From Roseibium salinum (GTDB lineage: Bacteria; Pseudomonadota; Alphaproteobacteria; Rhizobiales; Stappiaceae), in the NCBI RefSeq assembly GCF_026240905.1, contig NZ_JAPEVI010000003.1, positions 2,046,001-2,110,000 of the forward strand: a stretch of DNA of 64,000 nucleotides, in the 5' to 3' direction. The position numbers were made by a program, and so were the translations under genes. Under the pieces are notes generated by a model that saw only the letters and a list, made by a program, of their open reading frames with translations, did no database searches and was not told the DNA's origin. Positions 9,672 to 17,300 of the stretch are shown here, in pieces; the stretch's first letter is position 1; each line of letters begins with the position of its first letter.

Positions 9672-9881
9672 TCAGGTGGGCGGTTGATCGGAACGGGGAT
9701 CATCTTGCGAAGTGTCGTCTCCGCTCGAGTCGCGAGACGCCTTGCTTAGGAGGTCACTCCATTCGCCCAGGATGCCGTGACATTGAGAACACGCAAGCTG
9801 TTCGGACGCGGATATGAGGCCTTGTACGATCAGGACGTTGGATGCGCCGCAAGACGGGCATCGCACTGTAATGCTGGACAT
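9672..9881 (-). CDS. Small zinc-ribbon protein
   Basis: 69 residues. Two CxxC knuckles (CPSCG near residue 9 and CSQCH near residue 34) make a single zinc ribbon. A hydrophilic, Asp/Ser-rich tail follows. AGGAG lies eight bases before the chosen ATG at 9881; a longer frame to 9923 has no support. No specific function is assignable. It may bind nucleic acid or another protein. It reads leftward toward the DUF421 gene but is 240 bp from it. Confidence 0.65.
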   Translation of the reverse strand: MSSITVRCPSCGASNVLIVQGLISASEQLACSQCHGILGEWSDLLSKASRDSSGDDTSQDDPRSDQPPT

Positions 9882-10286
9882 AGGTATGCTCCTGCTGCCG
9901 ATAGGCGGGAGCGCTGAAAACACCCGTTTGTAGGGGATATCGCAGTCTCTCTGTCGTCGGCTGCCAGTGGTTCTTTCGCCGACAATGAGATGATCCTAAC
10001 AGATCAGTGCCGCCGCGGCGAATGATGCCTCCGCGGGTCTATCGCTGAATGCGGGCAGAAAACGCGGGCGCGGCGCCCGAAGACAAGAATTTGCCATTCG
10101 CTCCAATTCAGCCCCTTACGGTTTTTCACAAGACTTACCTTACGTACTCCCCCCAACTGTAACTTCCCGCCTCTTCAATCTAGGATTTCATGATGAAAGG
10201 CAACACCCCAACCAGCGAGCGAAAAACCGCGCCACCTGTATCTCGTGCCGGCCCGCAGCCCCATCTCATGAGCGGAACGGATAGCA
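9882..10286. other. Intergenic region
   Basis: About 400 bp without a gene I can support. It contains the upstream region of the zinc-ribbon gene and a GGGCGC/GCGCCC palindrome at 10066-10078, which may be chance in such GC-rich sequence. I see no tRNA, terminator or repeat. Confidence 0.4.
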
Positions 10287-10556
10287 ATGGCCTGTAGCGA
10301 CACCCTCCCCCGGCTCGATCGTTTCGCGACCCTGGAAGATCTGCAGGAAAAAGGCTGCGCTATTGCCATCTACTGCAGGACCTGCAACCGCAACGAAGCT
10401 TTGGAAATGGACAGGTCCGTTCAGGCACTTGGAAGAGCTTTTCCGCTTTACCTGCTCGAGACCAAACTCGAGTTGCTCGGCATAGCCCAATGCCACCCCG
10501 AGACCAGACTCCGCTGCCTGGCGAAACTTTCCAGGGAAGATTTGGGAGCACTTTGA
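10287..10556 (+). CDS. Small hypothetical Cys-containing protein
   Basis: 89 residues, not recognised. The N-terminal half has a plausible zinc-knuckle half-site (IYCRTCNRNEALEMD), but the second CxxC expected for a ribbon is absent. The C-terminal part holds only isolated cysteines (AQCHPET, LRCLAKL) and could be out of frame. A weak GGA precedes the ATG. It could be a real small protein, a decayed gene or chance. Confidence 0.4.
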   Translation: MACSDTLPRLDRFATLEDLQEKGCAIAIYCRTCNRNEALEMDRSVQALGRAFPLYLLETKLELLGIAQCHPETRLRCLAKLSREDLGAL

Positions 10557-10663
10557 CGGGGCGATCGGATGTGTAACCCGGACGATGTCGCCTTTGCCCA
10601 GTCACTGCCTGCGCGCAGTTCTCAGAGCCGCTCCGTCAACCCCGTGGCCCGACCAGAGGCATT

Positions 10664-11110
10664 TCAATCGGGCTCATTGCAGGGCTGCTCAAGTTCAAGA
10701 ATGTTGCCCTCCGGATCGCGCGCATAGATAATCAGAAATGGTTTTTCCGCCGATCCAAAGTTCGTCACTTCCCCGACCCGTGCCCCGCCCGCATCAATGA
10801 CCGCCGAGAGCACGGCATCAAGGTCGTCCATCTGAAAACAGAGGTGCCCGAAACCGGGTTCATTCACCCTGGGTGGCTTTATGTCGTGCGTGACCTTGTG
10901 CTCATGTATCTCCAGGAACGGGATGTCGCATCCGGGAAGCTTCAACCAGATCGAGTAGATATCAGAGTTCGGAAGACCGTTGCCTCGCGAAACCCTCTCG
11001 CCGGACAACCTCCAGGGTTCGCCAAGGCTCTCGCATTTGAACACATTCACGTAAAAGGCTGCGAGTTTGTCTGCATCCCGGGCAACCAGGTTGATGTGAG
11101 CAAGTTTCAT
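10664..11110 (-). CDS. VOC-family (glyoxalase/bleomycin-resistance fold) protein
   Basis: 148 residues with the paired beta-alpha-beta-beta-beta units of the vicinal oxygen chelate fold. Likely metal ligands are the His in LAHINLVARD near the start, the His in FGHLCFQMDD, and the Glu in NILELEQP at the C-terminus. Members are dioxygenases, isomerases or resistance proteins; the substrate cannot be told here. The ATG at 11110 has GGAG ten bases upstream. The longer open frame to 11230 is not supported. Confidence 0.85.
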   Translation of the reverse strand: MKLAHINLVARDADKLAAFYVNVFKCESLGEPWRLSGERVSRGNGLPNSDIYSIWLKLPGCDIPFLEIHEHKVTHDIKPPRVNEPGFGHLCFQMDDLDAVLSAVIDAGGARVGEVTNFGSAEKPFLIIYARDPEGNILELEQPCNEPD

Positions 11111-11329
11111 GAGGTTGACGGCTCCCTGACGAGCCGACGATAACAGCCGGCATGGATTAACGAAACGCGGGTGTTTCCCGCCGGACCAGGCGAAACGGCT
11201 GCGCAATTGCACGGGACTGAAACGCGGCACTTGAATCGAGTTCTCTCCTTGGCGAAAACGGTGAAATGATCAATTGACGGCAATGAGCCCGAAGCCGCCT
11301 TTCGTCGGCTTTGTTAGCGGAGTGAAAGC

Positions 11330-11824
11330 ATGACATTGGCAGATTATGTTTTTCGAGCCGCAGCAATGAGCGACCTGCCCCTGCTCCGGACGTGGCAAAG
11401 CCTTCCACATGTCCAGGAATGGTGGAACAGCGACGAGCCTTTCGACGAAGAGGAGTTGCGCGATCCCCGCGTTTCAAGATGGATCGTAGAGCTGAACGGC
11501 AAATCGTTCGCCTACATGCAGGACTATTCGGTTCATGGATGGGAAGAGCATCATTTCGGGCATCTTCCTCCTGGATCGCGCGGGATAGACCAGTATATCG
11601 GTGACCCGGCGATGATCGGCCGCGGCCATGGCACAGCCTTCATTCGACAAAGAATGCACGTATTGTTTACCGCCGGCGCTCCCGTAATCGCCGTCGATCC
11701 GCATCCGGCGAATACAAGGGCCGTCACGGTCTACACGAAGCTCGGATTTCGGATTGCAGGGGTAGAACGGGAGACGCCATGGGGTTTCATTCTACCAATG
11801 GAGGCCCGACCCCCTGGCGAATGA
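11330..11824 (+). CDS. GNAT acetyltransferase resembling aminoglycoside 6'-N-acetyltransferases
   Basis: 164 residues. The acetyl-CoA-binding segment MIGRGHGTAFIRQRM has the R/QxxGxG/A signature, and VDPHPANTRAVTVYTKLGF matches the motif B region. IDQYIGDP and the WNSDEPFDEEELRDP segment are typical of the AAC(6')-I/siderophore-type acetyltransferase group. Chromosomal relatives are widespread and often have no resistance role, so substrate is unproven. GGAG precedes the ATG. It is the last gene before the AT-richer island. Confidence 0.8.
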   Translation: MTLADYVFRAAAMSDLPLLRTWQSLPHVQEWWNSDEPFDEEELRDPRVSRWIVELNGKSFAYMQDYSVHGWEEHHFGHLPPGSRGIDQYIGDPAMIGRGHGTAFIRQRMHVLFTAGAPVIAVDPHPANTRAVTVYTKLGFRIAGVERETPWGFILPMEARPPGE

Positions 11825-12369
11825 ACGGTTGATCCGCTTTGCAGGCGTTCCATTTCGGACCCGTAGCTCGCAAGAACGTGCAGTTTCAATTTAGCAACTA
11901 ATTCCAATTTTAGCTGAGACCCTGCCACCTTATGATATGCGACAAGAGACTGCCGTTGTCTCCCTTTGCTTTGTCGTGCGCGGCCTTCTAGAGGTATCAT
12001 GGACTGGGAGTTGGGTTACTAATACGCGTTCCCGATGCGCACACTCTAACGGGTTGTTTCTGGCTAGGACAACCAGTGCCGCATCCCCTGGGGTAAAATG
12101 GCCCGCCTATCGAAAAGGCCAGGAGAATTTCAAATTTCTCATACTGGAAAAGCCGAACAATTTGTTCTATGTTTGTTCTCATCCATGAGGACATACAGTT
12201 GTTGCCACCCGAATCTTCTAATAACGCCGACTTCATAAAATGTCGCCGGCATACTCAAGCACATGTTGGCTATCACACTCTCAATTTCAGCACTGACAAC
12301 TGTTGCTTGAATTCACAATCTGCAAATCAAAAGTGGTGGACTCGTAACGAATCTCGTATTTCGTCTCCT
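11825..12369. other. Long leader of the accessory island
   Basis: About 545 bp. Short frames on both strands lack ribosome sites and recognisable domains. Base composition shifts to AT-rich near 11870. An SOS-type box sits at 12164-12178, and a short hairpin GGTTGT/ACAACC around 12053-12074. I looked for a copy of the tRNA-Gln 3' end here, as expected for an attachment site, and found none. Confidence 0.45.
12164..12178. promoter_or_regulatory. Alphaproteobacterial-type LexA (SOS) box
   Basis: GTTC-N7-GTTC, reading GTTCTATGTTTGTTC. It matches the direct-repeat LexA site known in alphaproteobacteria, and the other strand (GAACAAACATAGAAC) has the A-rich spacer typical of real sites. It is immediately preceded by a GAAC half-site that makes GAACAATTTGTTC. 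It lies about 190 bp before the HD-protein start and suggests DNA-damage induction. Spacing to the gene is long, so the promoter must be upstream with a long leader. Confidence 0.55.
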
Positions 12370-13767
12370 ATGACAGTTCAGCGCATTCGTGATCCCTTAC
12401 ACAATTTGATCGAGTTCAAGGCGGATAGTGAACTTGAAAACAATCTTTGGCGCGTCCTGCAAACTCGACCGTTTCAACGCTTACGTCGCGTCAAACAGCT
12501 TGGATTTTCTGAGCTCGTGTACCCAGGGGCAAGCCACACCCGTTTTGCGCACAGCGTCGGTGTATTCCATACTGCTAGACAATTGATGGAGGTCGTGAGG
12601 TCCGCCGGCCCGCGAAAAGATAGCCGAGAGAACTGTGCCTTGGCAGCCGCACTTGTTCACGACCTAGGACATGGCCCCTTTAGCCATGCCTTCGAAACGG
12701 TTGGAAAAAGGCTTAGCCTCAAACTTGCTGACCATGAACACGTGAGCGATTTACTTATTCGGGACGGCGAAGTTGCAGACATCTTGAATGAGATGGGAAG
12801 CGGCTTCGCAATTGATGTCGCTGATATGGTCAAAAAAGAGGGTAAAATTACCGTTCACAATGCCGTGGTTTCGAGTCAGTTTGATGCTGACCGGCTTGAC
12901 TATATGCGGCGAGACCGTTTGATGTCAGGAAGCCAACATGCGGCAATCGACTTCGAGTGGCTAATTGCTAACTTAGAAATAGCTTCGATCCCCACTGGTG
13001 TTGATGATGAACAGACAGGAACTGTTGACACTTTTGTGATCGGCCCCAAAGCCATTCACGCTGCGGAAGCCTACGTTCTTGGCCTATTTCAATTATATCC
13101 AACGGTTTATTTCCATAAAACTACGCGTGGCGCAGAGAAAATTTTTACAGAACTATTGATCCGCATAGTACACCTCACAAGAGATGAGAGCATTGAACAA
13201 ATTGGCTTGCCAGTTCAGCATCCTCTCGTCCAATTTGCTCGTGACCCTGAAAATCTAGATATCGCTCTTTGTCTAGACGATTCTGTTGTTTGGGGTGCGC
13301 TCTCCTTGATGGCAGAAGCGAAGGACAATTTGATAAGATCCTTTGCACTTCGACTGCGTGACCGGAAACTCTTCAAGTGTGTTGATATTCGGGCTCGTAT
13401 TAGTCACGAATTCGACCCTGAAAGCACTGGCGATATTGAGAAAAAAGCAAAAATCGAAACCTGCTGCGCAAAAGTAAACGAAAAATTAACCGAATGGAAC
13501 CAGCGTGAATCTGGGGAGATTCATCGTATCCTTGTCGATGAAGCCGAACGCTCTCCGTATAAGGATGGCGCCGGATCAATAGGGCCAACTGAACGAATTA
13601 ATGTACGCACCGACGGAGGCAAACTCGTAGATTTGAAGCAACGTTCACGCGTTGTCGCTAATCTCGACGAATTCAAGCTTTTCCGTGCGTATCATGACCC
13701 CGGTGATCTTGACGCCTTGTCGACTATCAACGCAATTATTCAAGGGGAGGTCCAAGCATGTCACTGA
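12370..13767 (+). CDS. HD-domain phosphohydrolase, SAMHD1/YwfO (COG1078)-like
   Basis: 465 residues. The dNTPase/SAMHD1-like core opens with IRDPLHNLIEF and FQRLRRVKQLG. The metal-binding HD set is complete: H61 in TRFAHSVGVFH, H97-D98 in LVHDLGHGPFSHAFE, and the downstream Asp in FDADRLDYMRRD (171-182). This family hydrolyses nucleotides, often dNTPs to nucleoside and triphosphate. The stop overlaps the YwgA-like gene by 10 bp, as in the Bacillus ywfO-ywgA pairing known to me. The ATG at 12370 is chosen by family N-terminus; no ribosome site is visible and the frame is open upstream to 12169. Codon use is AT-richer than the flanks, indicating acquisition. Confidence 0.9.
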   Translation: MTVQRIRDPLHNLIEFKADSELENNLWRVLQTRPFQRLRRVKQLGFSELVYPGASHTRFAHSVGVFHTARQLMEVVRSAGPRKDSRENCALAAALVHDLGHGPFSHAFETVGKRLSLKLADHEHVSDLLIRDGEVADILNEMGSGFAIDVADMVKKEGKITVHNAVVSSQFDADRLDYMRRDRLMSGSQHAAIDFEWLIANLEIASIPTGVDDEQTGTVDTFVIGPKAIHAAEAYVLGLFQLYPTVYFHKTTRGAEKIFTELLIRIVHLTRDESIEQIGLPVQHPLVQFARDPENLDIALCLDDSVVWGALSLMAEAKDNLIRSFALRLRDRKLFKCVDIRARISHEFDPESTGDIEKKAKIETCCAKVNEKLTEWNQRESGEIHRILVDEAERSPYKDGAGSIGPTERINVRTDGGKLVDLKQRSRVVANLDEFKLFRAYHDPGDLDALSTINAIIQGEVQACH

Positions 13768-14276
13768 GTGATTCCAAAAAAGTTGCAGCTATTGTTGCGG
13801 ATGCCGGTGGACGCGTTGTTGGGCGGACCCGTCTGCAAAAAATCGCGTATCTTCTCACGGTAACCGGAATGGAAGACGGATTGTCTTTTTATTACAAACA
13901 TTACGGTCCTTACTGTGAAGACTTAGCTAGCGCAGCAAGCTTGGGAGCACTTTTTGGCGAGTTGAAGGAGACTGAGTCTCCGACAACGTGGGGCGGAACA
14001 TACTCAATCTTCGAAGCAGATAGACCACACGACCTCGCTCCTGCTTCTGATGTCCGACGTCAATTTGCCAGCACAGCTGCAAGGTCGGATTCCATTGTTC
14101 TTGAACTCGCAGCTACCGCCGTCTTTCTCGCGAAAGAGGGATTTGACGACCCTTGGGCAGAAACAGCCCGTAGAAAGCCCGAAAAAGCTATTGGGAACCG
14201 TCTCGCAGATGCCAAGAACCTTTTGAAAGCCCTCTCAGAAATTGAAACCCCACGTCCACTACCCAATATTGCGTAA
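13758..14276 (+). CDS. YwgA-like / Panacea-like protein partner of the HD phosphohydrolase
   Basis: 172 residues. The N-terminal half (GRTRLQKIAYLLTVTGMED, then SFYYKHYGPYCEDLA) is the signature of the YwgA/SocA-like group, whose members resemble Panacea antitoxin domains. The rest is helical with no catalytic motif. A strong GGGGAGG precedes the ATG, and the first 10 bp lie inside the HD gene, so translation is coupled. A likely role is binding or restraining the HD enzyme, or sensing a trigger. That role is inference. Confidence 0.75.
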   Translation: MSLSDSKKVAAIVADAGGRVVGRTRLQKIAYLLTVTGMEDGLSFYYKHYGPYCEDLASAASLGALFGELKETESPTTWGGTYSIFEADRPHDLAPASDVRRQFASTAARSDSIVLELAATAVFLAKEGFDDPWAETARRKPEKAIGNRLADAKNLLKALSEIETPRPLPNIA

Positions 14277-14614
14277 CAGTGTCGCGTCGGACTGTTGGCT
14301 TGACGACGCGAACAATACGGAAGCGCGAGAGCACTTGGAACTGAGGGCTTTTCCGGGATTAAGTGGGATTGAGCGGTATTTCGCGATTTTCTGCTGTTTC
14401 TGAAAGAGCCAAGCGAAAACAGGGGCGCAATTTCAAGGTGGAAACTGAAACACTATTCTTGAAGCGAGTTCCCACCTCGGCAAAAATCGCGGAGTTCTGC
14501 AGGATTGGGGAAACTCGACCAGTCTGAGGGGGCATCTGAGGTGGGAACACATAAAGTGCCAACTCACAGTTGATTTTGCGTCTGGCGGACTTCGATGGAA
14601 ATTCCGTCACCTTG
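14277..14614. other. Island intergenic region with a long inverted repeat
   Basis: 338 bp between the convergent YwgA-like and Ntn-hydrolase genes. No supported gene: a 108-codon minus-strand frame lacks domains and overlaps the neighbour. It contains an 11-bp perfect inverted repeat, GTTCCCACCTC at 14468-14478 and GAGGTGGGAAC at 14538-14548, with a 59-base spacer. This may be the remnant of a mobile element end or a structured RNA. Confidence 0.45.
14468..14548. repeat. 11-bp inverted repeat with 59-bp spacer
   Basis: Arms GTTCCCACCTC and GAGGTGGGAAC are exact reverse complements. Neither arm looks like a known insertion-sequence end, and no T tract follows on either strand, so it is not a standard terminator. 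Function is unknown. Confidence 0.6.
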
Positions 14615-15547
14615 TCAACACAGCTTGTCATCAGGATCAGATGGAAGTTGTGAAAGCTCCTTATTAATATCCTCCTCCAAGCCATCGAGATTGGGTTTGG
14701 GTGCTCCCTTTTGTGCCGCCTCTAACATCTTTTTTAGGTGGGGTGTCACGTGCCGCATAAGGACATCTGACGTTGCGGACATATCCCATCCCCTCATTAT
14801 GGACGGTACGTTCGAAGAGGCAGAAGCACTTTTATTGTTGGCATAGTACAGTTGGCTTCCTCCGCCCTTCTGCAAGCCCTTCTTGCTGTTTCGCCATATG
14901 ACAATGCTGCCCGGCCCAACGGTTTTCCTTTCTTCTGTGTGTGAGAAGTAGGCAACTCGCGCTAATTGATCCGCCACAGTGACAGCAGAAATTTTCTTTT
15001 TATTGTAAGCATTTACAAGACTGAGAGTTGGACGCACCCAGTCTGTTTGTCTCTCCAGGCAAGCGGCTCCCGATCCCGCAAGTCCCACAGGAGGTGGGAT
15101 TCTCAACGGTTGAAGAGTCTCCCCCATGATGTGGTTGCCACGGCGAAAAACGTAGCCGGTCTGAGAGTAGACAAGATCAATGGTGTAAGCGCACGGTCTA
15201 TCGCCCACGAATGCAGCTATCAAAAATCTGTGCTGTCGATCCCTCACATCGCGAAAACTGTTGAGGTGTGGCGGAAACTCTCGCTTCATCGCGTCTGCAA
15301 TCACATCTAGCATCTGCTCAATTGGATGATGCCGGCCACGTAGAACATTGCTAATCCATTGCGACGGCTGATTTTCTAAAACAGTTGCTCCGAGCCCAGC
15401 ATAGCCAATTATCGCAATCCCATCGAAGACATCGACAACCGTCGCTTTAACCGCATCATCTTTCGGTGGTCCACGTTCAAAGGAAAGCCGTCTGTCTGCG
15501 ACCAACCAAATTGACCCCCTAGTTTGAATGGTTAGGATCAAAGTCAT
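14615..15547 (-). CDS. Orphan proteasome/HslV-like Ntn hydrolase
   Basis: 310 residues. After Met removal the chain would begin with Thr1. Counting from it, Asp17 (in WLVADRRLSFE) and Lys33 (in DDAVKATVVD) fall exactly at the catalytic positions of proteasome beta subunits and HslV. FDGIAIIGYAGLGAT matches the Gly47 region, and GLAGSGAACLE resembles the serine-bearing loop. It therefore looks like an N-terminal-nucleophile hydrolase needing no propeptide. The last ~70 residues (rich in Lys, Glu, Asp) extend beyond a normal beta subunit. No ATPase, alpha subunit or chaperone gene is nearby. Substrate is unknown. It lies in the AT-richer island; the ribosome site is weak. Confidence 0.72.
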   Translation of the reverse strand: MTLILTIQTRGSIWLVADRRLSFERGPPKDDAVKATVVDVFDGIAIIGYAGLGATVLENQPSQWISNVLRGRHHPIEQMLDVIADAMKREFPPHLNSFRDVRDRQHRFLIAAFVGDRPCAYTIDLVYSQTGYVFRRGNHIMGETLQPLRIPPPVGLAGSGAACLERQTDWVRPTLSLVNAYNKKKISAVTVADQLARVAYFSHTEERKTVGPGSIVIWRNSKKGLQKGGGSQLYYANNKSASASSNVPSIMRGWDMSATSDVLMRHVTPHLKKMLEAAQKGAPKPNLDGLEEDINKELSQLPSDPDDKLC

Positions 15548-15644
15548 AAAGTGGCTACTTCCCTCTTAGGAAACCTTCCATACTGTACATTACGCACAGC
15601 ATAAGCCGTTGAAAAGAACCAAATTTTCGGAAAAGAAATGGAAC

Positions 15645-15719
15645 TGGCTGGGGTGGCAGGATTCGAACCTGCGCATGGCGGTACCAAAAACCGCTGCCTT
15701 ACCGCTTGGCTACACCCCA
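15645..15719 (-). tRNA. tRNA-Gln (TTG)
   Basis: 75 bases including encoded CCA. Acceptor stem TGGGGTG pairs with CACCCCA, discriminator G. The anticodon arm GCGGT/ACCGC encloses loop TTTTGGT, giving anticodon TTG. The T arm GCAGG-TTCGAAT-CCTGC is canonical. Transcribed leftward, so its 3' end faces the accessory island, the usual orientation for integration at a tRNA. Confidence 0.96.
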
Positions 15720-16090
15720 AGGCCGTGGGAACGCTGTATAGCGGTCCCTTTTGGGAAGCGCAAGTCTTGCCCCGCGCAATCTTTTGACGGCTCAGACCGG
15801 TTTTCCCCAGTTGCTTCGGGGGCCTTCGCGGAACCGCCGGCCTTCGGCGCCGGTTGCGCCATGAGGCGGCCGCCCCGGCGCGCAAAACCGGCTTCAAACC
15901 GGACCCAAACCGAGCCCAAAACCAGCCCCTGTGCGGCTTGTTCCGCTGATGTCGTTCGCCGTTTCAAAAAAATGCGGCAGCGCCGGCCAAAGCTCTTGCG
16001 AGAACAGGTCAGCTTTGCTACATGACCCTCCACACGGCGCGGCGTTGCCCGCTGTTCCCGTTGGGTTCGGCTTGAACCCATAGATCTAGT
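15720..16090. other. Spacer between tRNA-Gln and tRNA-Pro
   Basis: 371 bp, GC-rich on its left part. It should contain the promoters of the divergent tRNA genes. Translated frames running from it through either tRNA are artefacts. I see no gene or repeat. Confidence 0.5.
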
Positions 16091-16167
16091 CGGAGTGTAG
16101 CGCAGCCTGGTAGCGCACCTCGTTCGGGACGAGGGGGTCGGAGGTTCGAATCCTCTCACTCCGACCA
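16091..16167 (+). tRNA. tRNA-Pro (CGG)
   Basis: 77 bases with encoded CCA. Acceptor CGGAGTG pairs with CACTCCG, discriminator A. The anticodon stem CCTCG/CGAGG encloses TTCGGGA, giving anticodon CGG. D arm and T arm (GGAGG-TTCGAAT-CCTCT) are canonical. Confidence 0.96.
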
Positions 16168-16524
16168 TTTTCCACTTTGCACAATTCCCTTTTGTTTTCG
16201 TGACTTTTCACGTCCGTTGCGGTCAGCGGAAATCCGCACGGCTGCGGCCCGTGCACGCGGCAGGTCTCGCGGCGACGGTTCGTTGCGGCGCGGCTTGCTT
16301 GCACGAGGCAAAACTTATTCCCCTCCCGCCCCTCTCCCCCGCCCGGCTGGCCGCCGAAATCCCTTGTTCCGGAAAGCCGGCATGGGCCGTGAGGCACCAT
16401 GGCGGATGGACCCGGGAGCAAAGTTCTGTTTCACTTGGAGGGTTAACACCCGAGGCTTGGGGCCCCGGATGGCCAGGGAGGCCAGGTTTCGCGCCGGGGC
16501 TTCGTTTCAGGATCGGGGGGACAC
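16168..16524. other. Upstream region of the hydroxypyruvate isomerase-like gene
   Basis: 357 bp with no supported gene. Small frames here are GC-rich shadows without domains. The promoter of the following two-gene operon must lie here; only the strong ribosome site (a run of Gs before the ATG at 16525) is clear. Confidence 0.4.
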
Positions 16525-17295
16525 ATGAAATTTTCTGCCAATCTCGGTTTTCTGTGGGCCGACCGCTCGCTGCCCGATGCGATCCGGGCGGCGAAGGCCG
16601 CCGGTTTCGACGCCGTCGAGTGTCACTTTCCCTATGGCGATCCGGCGGCCGAGACACGCGCCGCGCTGGAGGAGACGGGCCTTGCCATGCTCGGGCTGAA
16701 CACCAGGCGCGGCGACGTCACGGCCGGCGACAACGGCCTTGCCGCGCTGCCCGACCGGCAGGAGGAGGCCCGGGCGGCCATCGACGAGGCGCTGGCCTAT
16801 GCGCGGGAAACCAAGACCGGCGCCGTGCATGTCATGGCCGGAAACACGAAGGATCCGTGCGCGCGCACGACGTTCGAGGTCAATCTCGCCTATGCATGCG
16901 AGAAGGCCGCGCCGGACGGCATCATGATCCTGATCGAGCCCTTGAACCCCCGCGATGCGCCCGGCTATTTCCTGAACGGCACCGCCCTGGCGGCGGAGAT
17001 TATCCACGATGTGGACCAGCCGAACCTGCGGCTGATGTTCGACTGCTATCATGTCGAGATCATCGAGGGCGATGTGATCCGGCGCCTGGAGACCCTCTTG
17101 CCGGTCATCGGCCATATCCAGATTGCCTCGGTCCCGGACCGCGGAATTCCGGACCACGGCGAACTGGACTACGCTAGTGTCCTGTCCCGGCTGGCCGAAC
17201 TCGGCTGGGAGCGGCCCATCGGCGCCGAATACCTGCCGGCCGGCGACCCGGACCCGGACATGTCCTGGCTGGCACGATTTCAGAACAAGGGATGA
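16525..17295 (+). CDS. Hydroxypyruvate isomerase / 2-oxo-tetronate isomerase-like TIM barrel
   Basis: 256 residues of the AP-endonuclease-2-type TIM-barrel sugar isomerases. It starts KFSANLGFLWADRSLPDAI; metal-ligand blocks ILIEPLNPRDAPGYFLN, LMFDCYHVEIIEGD, HIQIASVPDRG and GAEYLP are all present (Glu, Asp, His, Glu set). It interconverts hydroxypyruvate and tartronate semialdehyde, or a related 2-oxo-tetronate. The next gene overlaps or abuts it and encodes the reductase that would take tartronate semialdehyde to glycerate, which supports a glyoxylate/tetronate function. Confidence 0.9.
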   Translation: MKFSANLGFLWADRSLPDAIRAAKAAGFDAVECHFPYGDPAAETRAALEETGLAMLGLNTRRGDVTAGDNGLAALPDRQEEARAAIDEALAYARETKTGAVHVMAGNTKDPCARTTFEVNLAYACEKAAPDGIMILIEPLNPRDAPGYFLNGTALAAEIIHDVDQPNLRLMFDCYHVEIIEGDVIRRLETLLPVIGHIQIASVPDRGIPDHGELDYASVLSRLAELGWERPIGAEYLPAGDPDPDMSWLARFQNKG

Positions 17296-17300
17296 GACAT

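Noticed and set aside
10116..10150. Shared CTTACGTACT / CTTTACGTACT motif here and at about 37733-37745
   Set aside because: Two short copies, no known regulator site matched, and different distances to genes. Probably chance.
11825..12369. Attachment site copy of the tRNA-Gln 3' end at the far side of the island
   Set aside because: Only a short CCTGCCACC similarity in the wrong orientation was found, too short to count.
15710..16168. 152-codon minus-strand frame reading [17 protein letters not shown] at its start, and a plus-strand frame over tRNA-Gln reading GWQDSNLRM
   Set aside because: These are the well-known spurious translations of tRNA-Pro and tRNA-Gln sequences.
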